DNA of 64,000 nucleotides from Mytilus trossulus (lineage: Eukaryota > Mollusca > Bivalvia > Mytilida > Mytilidae), in assembly GCF_036588685.1 (NCBI RefSeq), contig NC_086374.1:27768886-27832885 (forward strand), given 5' to 3'. A program made the position numbers and the translations under genes. Under the pieces are notes generated by a model that saw nothing but the letters and a program-made list of their open reading frames with translations, had not been told where the DNA came from and did no database searches. This document shows, piece after piece, positions 61,183 through 64,000 of this stretch. How positions within the stretch are numbered: the first letter of the stretch is position 1; each line of letters starts with the position of its first letter.

Positions 61183-63729
61183 TTAATCAGATTCATAGCT
61201 ATCGATATAATCGATATCATAATAAGGGTCCTCGTTGTATTCATCAGAAGGTACTGTATTATAAACATTGAATGAAGTTTGTTCATCCAACATGTCCCCA
61301 TGTTGTTCCATTTTAACTGTAGACATTCTGTCATAGTCTTTATTGGGTGCACGATCCTTGGGAAAATGATTTATTGCATGATAACCGTCCAGGATCATCT
61401 TGTCTTCATTGGAAACCATGACATGATATTTACTCGTTGAAGATTCATTGATTTCACGGTGTCGTGTATGATCGATATGATTATATCGGTCCTCGTTATC
61501 GATACAATCGATTGGTTCAGAGTACGCAATATCGGTCATTTCATATCCACTAGAAACTTCATGTTCGGTTGTAGTAGTTGTAGTTGGGAAATCACCTGAC
61601 GACTCATAATAGGATATTTGCCGAGGCAAGTTATTCAGTCCGTTCATATTCTGTGCTTTCTTATGAAACCATCTGAAATGATACAAAATACAACTGTTCA
61701 TGAAAGTTTATTTTTATTTCAAATAATTTAGATGTATAAATGATTAATTGTAAGTAATTCAATATTCGATGACATTTCAGTGTATCTATAATACTAAAAT
61801 TACGAGGTCCAATTTGTCAGCCGGCATCACGTAAAAACGACGAATCAAAAATAAGTCTTGCTCATAGTTATATACTTTAATTCAGTCACGGACCCGCGAT
61901 ATCACGGGTGTGTTCTAGTAGTTACATATTTATGTCGTTAATTTTGAATGTCAACCATTTAATCTTAGTTTTGTATGTCAACCATTTAATCTTAGTTTCT
62001 AAAATATGTCTAAATATTGAAATGATTACCTGTAAGTGAACCAACCAGTGACTGCAGCGACAGCAACAACTAAACAAGGTATTGAAACAACCACAGCTAA
62101 TATACCTACAATATAGGACATTTTCATATTTAAAACAGCTATGGTATTTAAAATACTAAGATATTTTAAATAAGTAAATGACCGACTACAAATTAATCCC
62201 CGAAAGCCGACATTTTCAAAGTAGTTCTGGGTTATCCATGTTTTTCCGCTGTCCTTTGTTTTTTCTTTGTCTATTGTTTGTTATAATTCGAAGTTTGTGT
62301 ATAATTGTTTCCCTTGGCATCTTCTTTTTTTTACTATGGCTTTCGAGCAAGACAAAACTTATTAAACAAAAACAAAAGTGAAACTGTGAGCTACTGCTTA
62401 CTGATGATACCACCGCAAGTGGATAATCTTAAAAGTGTAAAAATTTATATAAGTGTTCGGTAAACAGGAAGTTGTTGATTGATGAATCTGAAAACGCATT
62501 ACACTGTATTGCAGACTTATATAAACCCTGAAACCAAATTTCAGAAATCCTTGTCAAGTAGTTCCTGAAAAAAAATGTGACGAAAATATTCATGGGACGG
62601 ATGAACTAACGGATGGACAGACAGAGGTAAAACAGTATATCCCTCTCCCTTTAATTTAAAGCGGTGGAATAATTTTTATTTTTTTCCCCCTGCATCTACA
62701 TTACAGTGTATTCTTTTAATCCACACTGTAAAAAAAATAACACAAATGCTGTCGACTTCACACCATTTATTTTGTCATTTGTATTCTACTCTAGTCGTTT
62801 TAAGCTGATTGGTCAGTATATTGCTCTATCATTTAATGACTGTGCCCCGTTTGTTCATTTTTATTCTTCGTAAGTTTTTTGTAAAAGGGATTCGTTCTTT
62901 TTGTACATTTTCTGTATTTTTTTTCATCATTAAGTCAATGAGGAAATATATTTGATTAAAATTTGTTTATGCCATGAGGTGCATAAATAACTATATACGT
63001 AATTTATAGCTTGGGCACTAAATTGATTGAGTAGGTTCTTTATATATACGTACCATCTGATACAGGTTGGTGTGGGGATCCATCTTTACCCCTAGAAGGA
63101 GTAGCAAATCTATTTGTTCCGTTTTGTGTAGTACCTGGTAGCTGAGGCGAAATATTAAAATAGTACAATGCAGGTAATAGTTGGTCACATGATCTAAGTA
63201 AAATGTCTAGATATCCATCCGATTTTACTCGTGCAGCAATGCAGTAGTTCTCAGCTCCGGGTATAAAGTCTATAAAAGTCTAACATATTATAACACATAC
63301 AGAGTAATTTGTACTAACAAATACGAATTTTACATTTTTCTATAATATTTTTAATAAGAAATGATTAGGAGATGTGGTAGGATTGCCAATGAGAAAACTA
63401 TCAACCTCAGTTCAAATAAAGTGGATGTAAGCAAATATAGGCAAGCGTACAGCCTTCAACAATTAGAAAAGCTTATATCGTAAGGTCGGCTATCAAAGAT
63501 CCTGACATTGATTATATAAAGATTGAATTCCTTCACATGTAGTTTACGTACCTTTGGATAAATAGTACTGGACTTTTCTAATTTGCGCTATCCAGTATGA
63601 TCCAGGATGTTGTGTTCCTTTCGACGAACTAGCTATATGGTATGGAGATGTAATTTCACCATTGAAGGTTTGACAGAATTGTGAGGCACCATTCCATGTA
63701 GTTTTTACAAGAGATATAATAAAAGTGCC
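61183..63729 (-). CDS. single-pass receptor, C-type-lectin-like domain, 3' part of gene
   Basis: Exons in transcription order: 63552-63729, 63054-63269, 62030-62105, 61183-61672. Phases 1, 1 and 2 join cleanly, giving 319 residues with the N-terminus beyond the window. The first two exons read like the core and end of a C-type lectin fold (TTWNGASQFCQTFNGEI, GSYWIAQIRKVQYYL, ENYCIAARVKSDGYLDILLRSC), but calcium-binding EPN/QPD and WND motifs are not seen, so sugar binding is doubtful. A Thr/Ser/Gly/Pro stalk follows, then a membrane helix (GILAVVVSIPCLVVAVAAVTGW), a basic stop-transfer (WFHKK), and a 160-residue acidic tail with many tyrosines (YEMTDI, YHVM, VYNTV, DEYNEDPYYDIDY). The tail suggests phosphotyrosine signalling at the cell surface. 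Inference: an immune-type or adhesion receptor. Confidence 0.75.
63365..63470 (+). repeat. dispersed repeat fragment in receptor intron
   Basis: Carries taggagatgtggtaggattg, ccaatgagaaaactatcaac and gcgtacagccttcaac, the start of the same wide family as 32110 and 60640. Confidence 0.55.
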
Positions 63730-63764
63730 CTGTGGTTTAAAAAAATAGCGTCACTTATGAAATT

Positions 63765-63815
63765 TCAATACAAACACACACGCGCGCATGCAAGCACGCA
63801 CACACGCACGCAAAA
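63765..63815 (+). repeat. cacacg/cgcacg microsatellite
   Basis: Alternating purine-pyrimidine tract (cacacacgcgcgcatgcaag, cacgcacacacgcacgc). Such a sequence can adopt Z-DNA. Upstream of the first visible receptor exon. Confidence 0.75.
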
Positions 63816-63879
63816 ATAAATATACATTAATAATACAATAATATTTTCATTGGGTACATACTGCACCCTTAGTACTGCA

Positions 63880-63990
63880 CAGGCTCCTGACTTAGGACAT
63901 GCAGAAAAATGCAGCGAGGTTAAACATGTTTATTGATATCTCAACCCTCCCCTATACATCTAAGCAATGCAGAATAAAGAAACACACGTT
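63880..63990 (+). repeat. 3' part of abundant dispersed repeat
   Basis: caggctcctgacttaggaca, gcagcgaggttaaacatg and caaccctcccctatacat match the end of the 60640-60965 copy. Confidence 0.6.
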
Positions 63991-64000
63991 AATTGACACA

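Overview
The window is AT-rich eukaryotic DNA with small exons, long introns with GT..AG borders, and a very high load of dispersed repeats. The repeat families, a Penelope-type reverse transcriptase in several decayed copies, and the gene structures fit a marine bivalve. Mytilus (mussel) is my best guess, from recognised repeat motifs and not from a search. No bacterial operons, CRISPR arrays, rRNA genes or functional tRNA genes were seen.

Layout. Positions 1-8535 hold no gene I can support. They contain inverted-repeat elements (1122-1822; an E-box-packed palindrome at 2303-2473; an element with a near-perfect 8-bp target duplication at 7738-8273), a short tandem array and dispersed repeats. 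Positions 8536-12830 are an apparently full-length LINE with an intact 1183-residue endonuclease/reverse transcriptase ORF. It ends only 46 bp before the start codon of an 11-exon NSUN6 tRNA/mRNA cytosine-5 methyltransferase gene (12876-25563, plus strand), which I could reconstruct in full at 457 residues.

Positions 26160-35110 are a transposon graveyard. They hold Penelope-like fragments, a truncated LINE split by a 750-bp hAT-like insertion with a perfect 8-bp target duplication, and a 98-bp tandem array split by a 1465-bp Harbinger-like insertion flanked by TAA. Positions 35110-39000 appear gene-free.

Positions 39007-47099 (minus strand) carry a complete 11-exon gene for a secreted-start DOMON plus cytochrome b561 protein, related to ferric-chelate reductase 1 but without a reeler domain. 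One of its introns holds a 64-bp minisatellite, and upstream leader exons and a TATA promoter are proposed near 49.5-50.3 kb. Positions 47850-48728 are another dead Penelope-like copy. Positions 48.8-55.9 kb hold little.

From 55.9 kb a 71-76-bp tandem array leads into a TATA box and a three-exon gene (56924-58852, plus strand). It encodes a 73-residue secreted precursor with a Lys-Arg cleavage site and a C-terminal Gly-Lys-Lys amidation signal, a candidate unrecognised peptide hormone or neuropeptide. The window ends in the 3' half of a minus-strand single-pass receptor (61183-63729): a divergent C-type-lectin-like ectodomain, one membrane helix and a tyrosine-rich tail.

The four host genes look unrelated in function. 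Regional structure is dominated by transposition. All exon models come from reading frames, splice sites and phases, with no transcript evidence.
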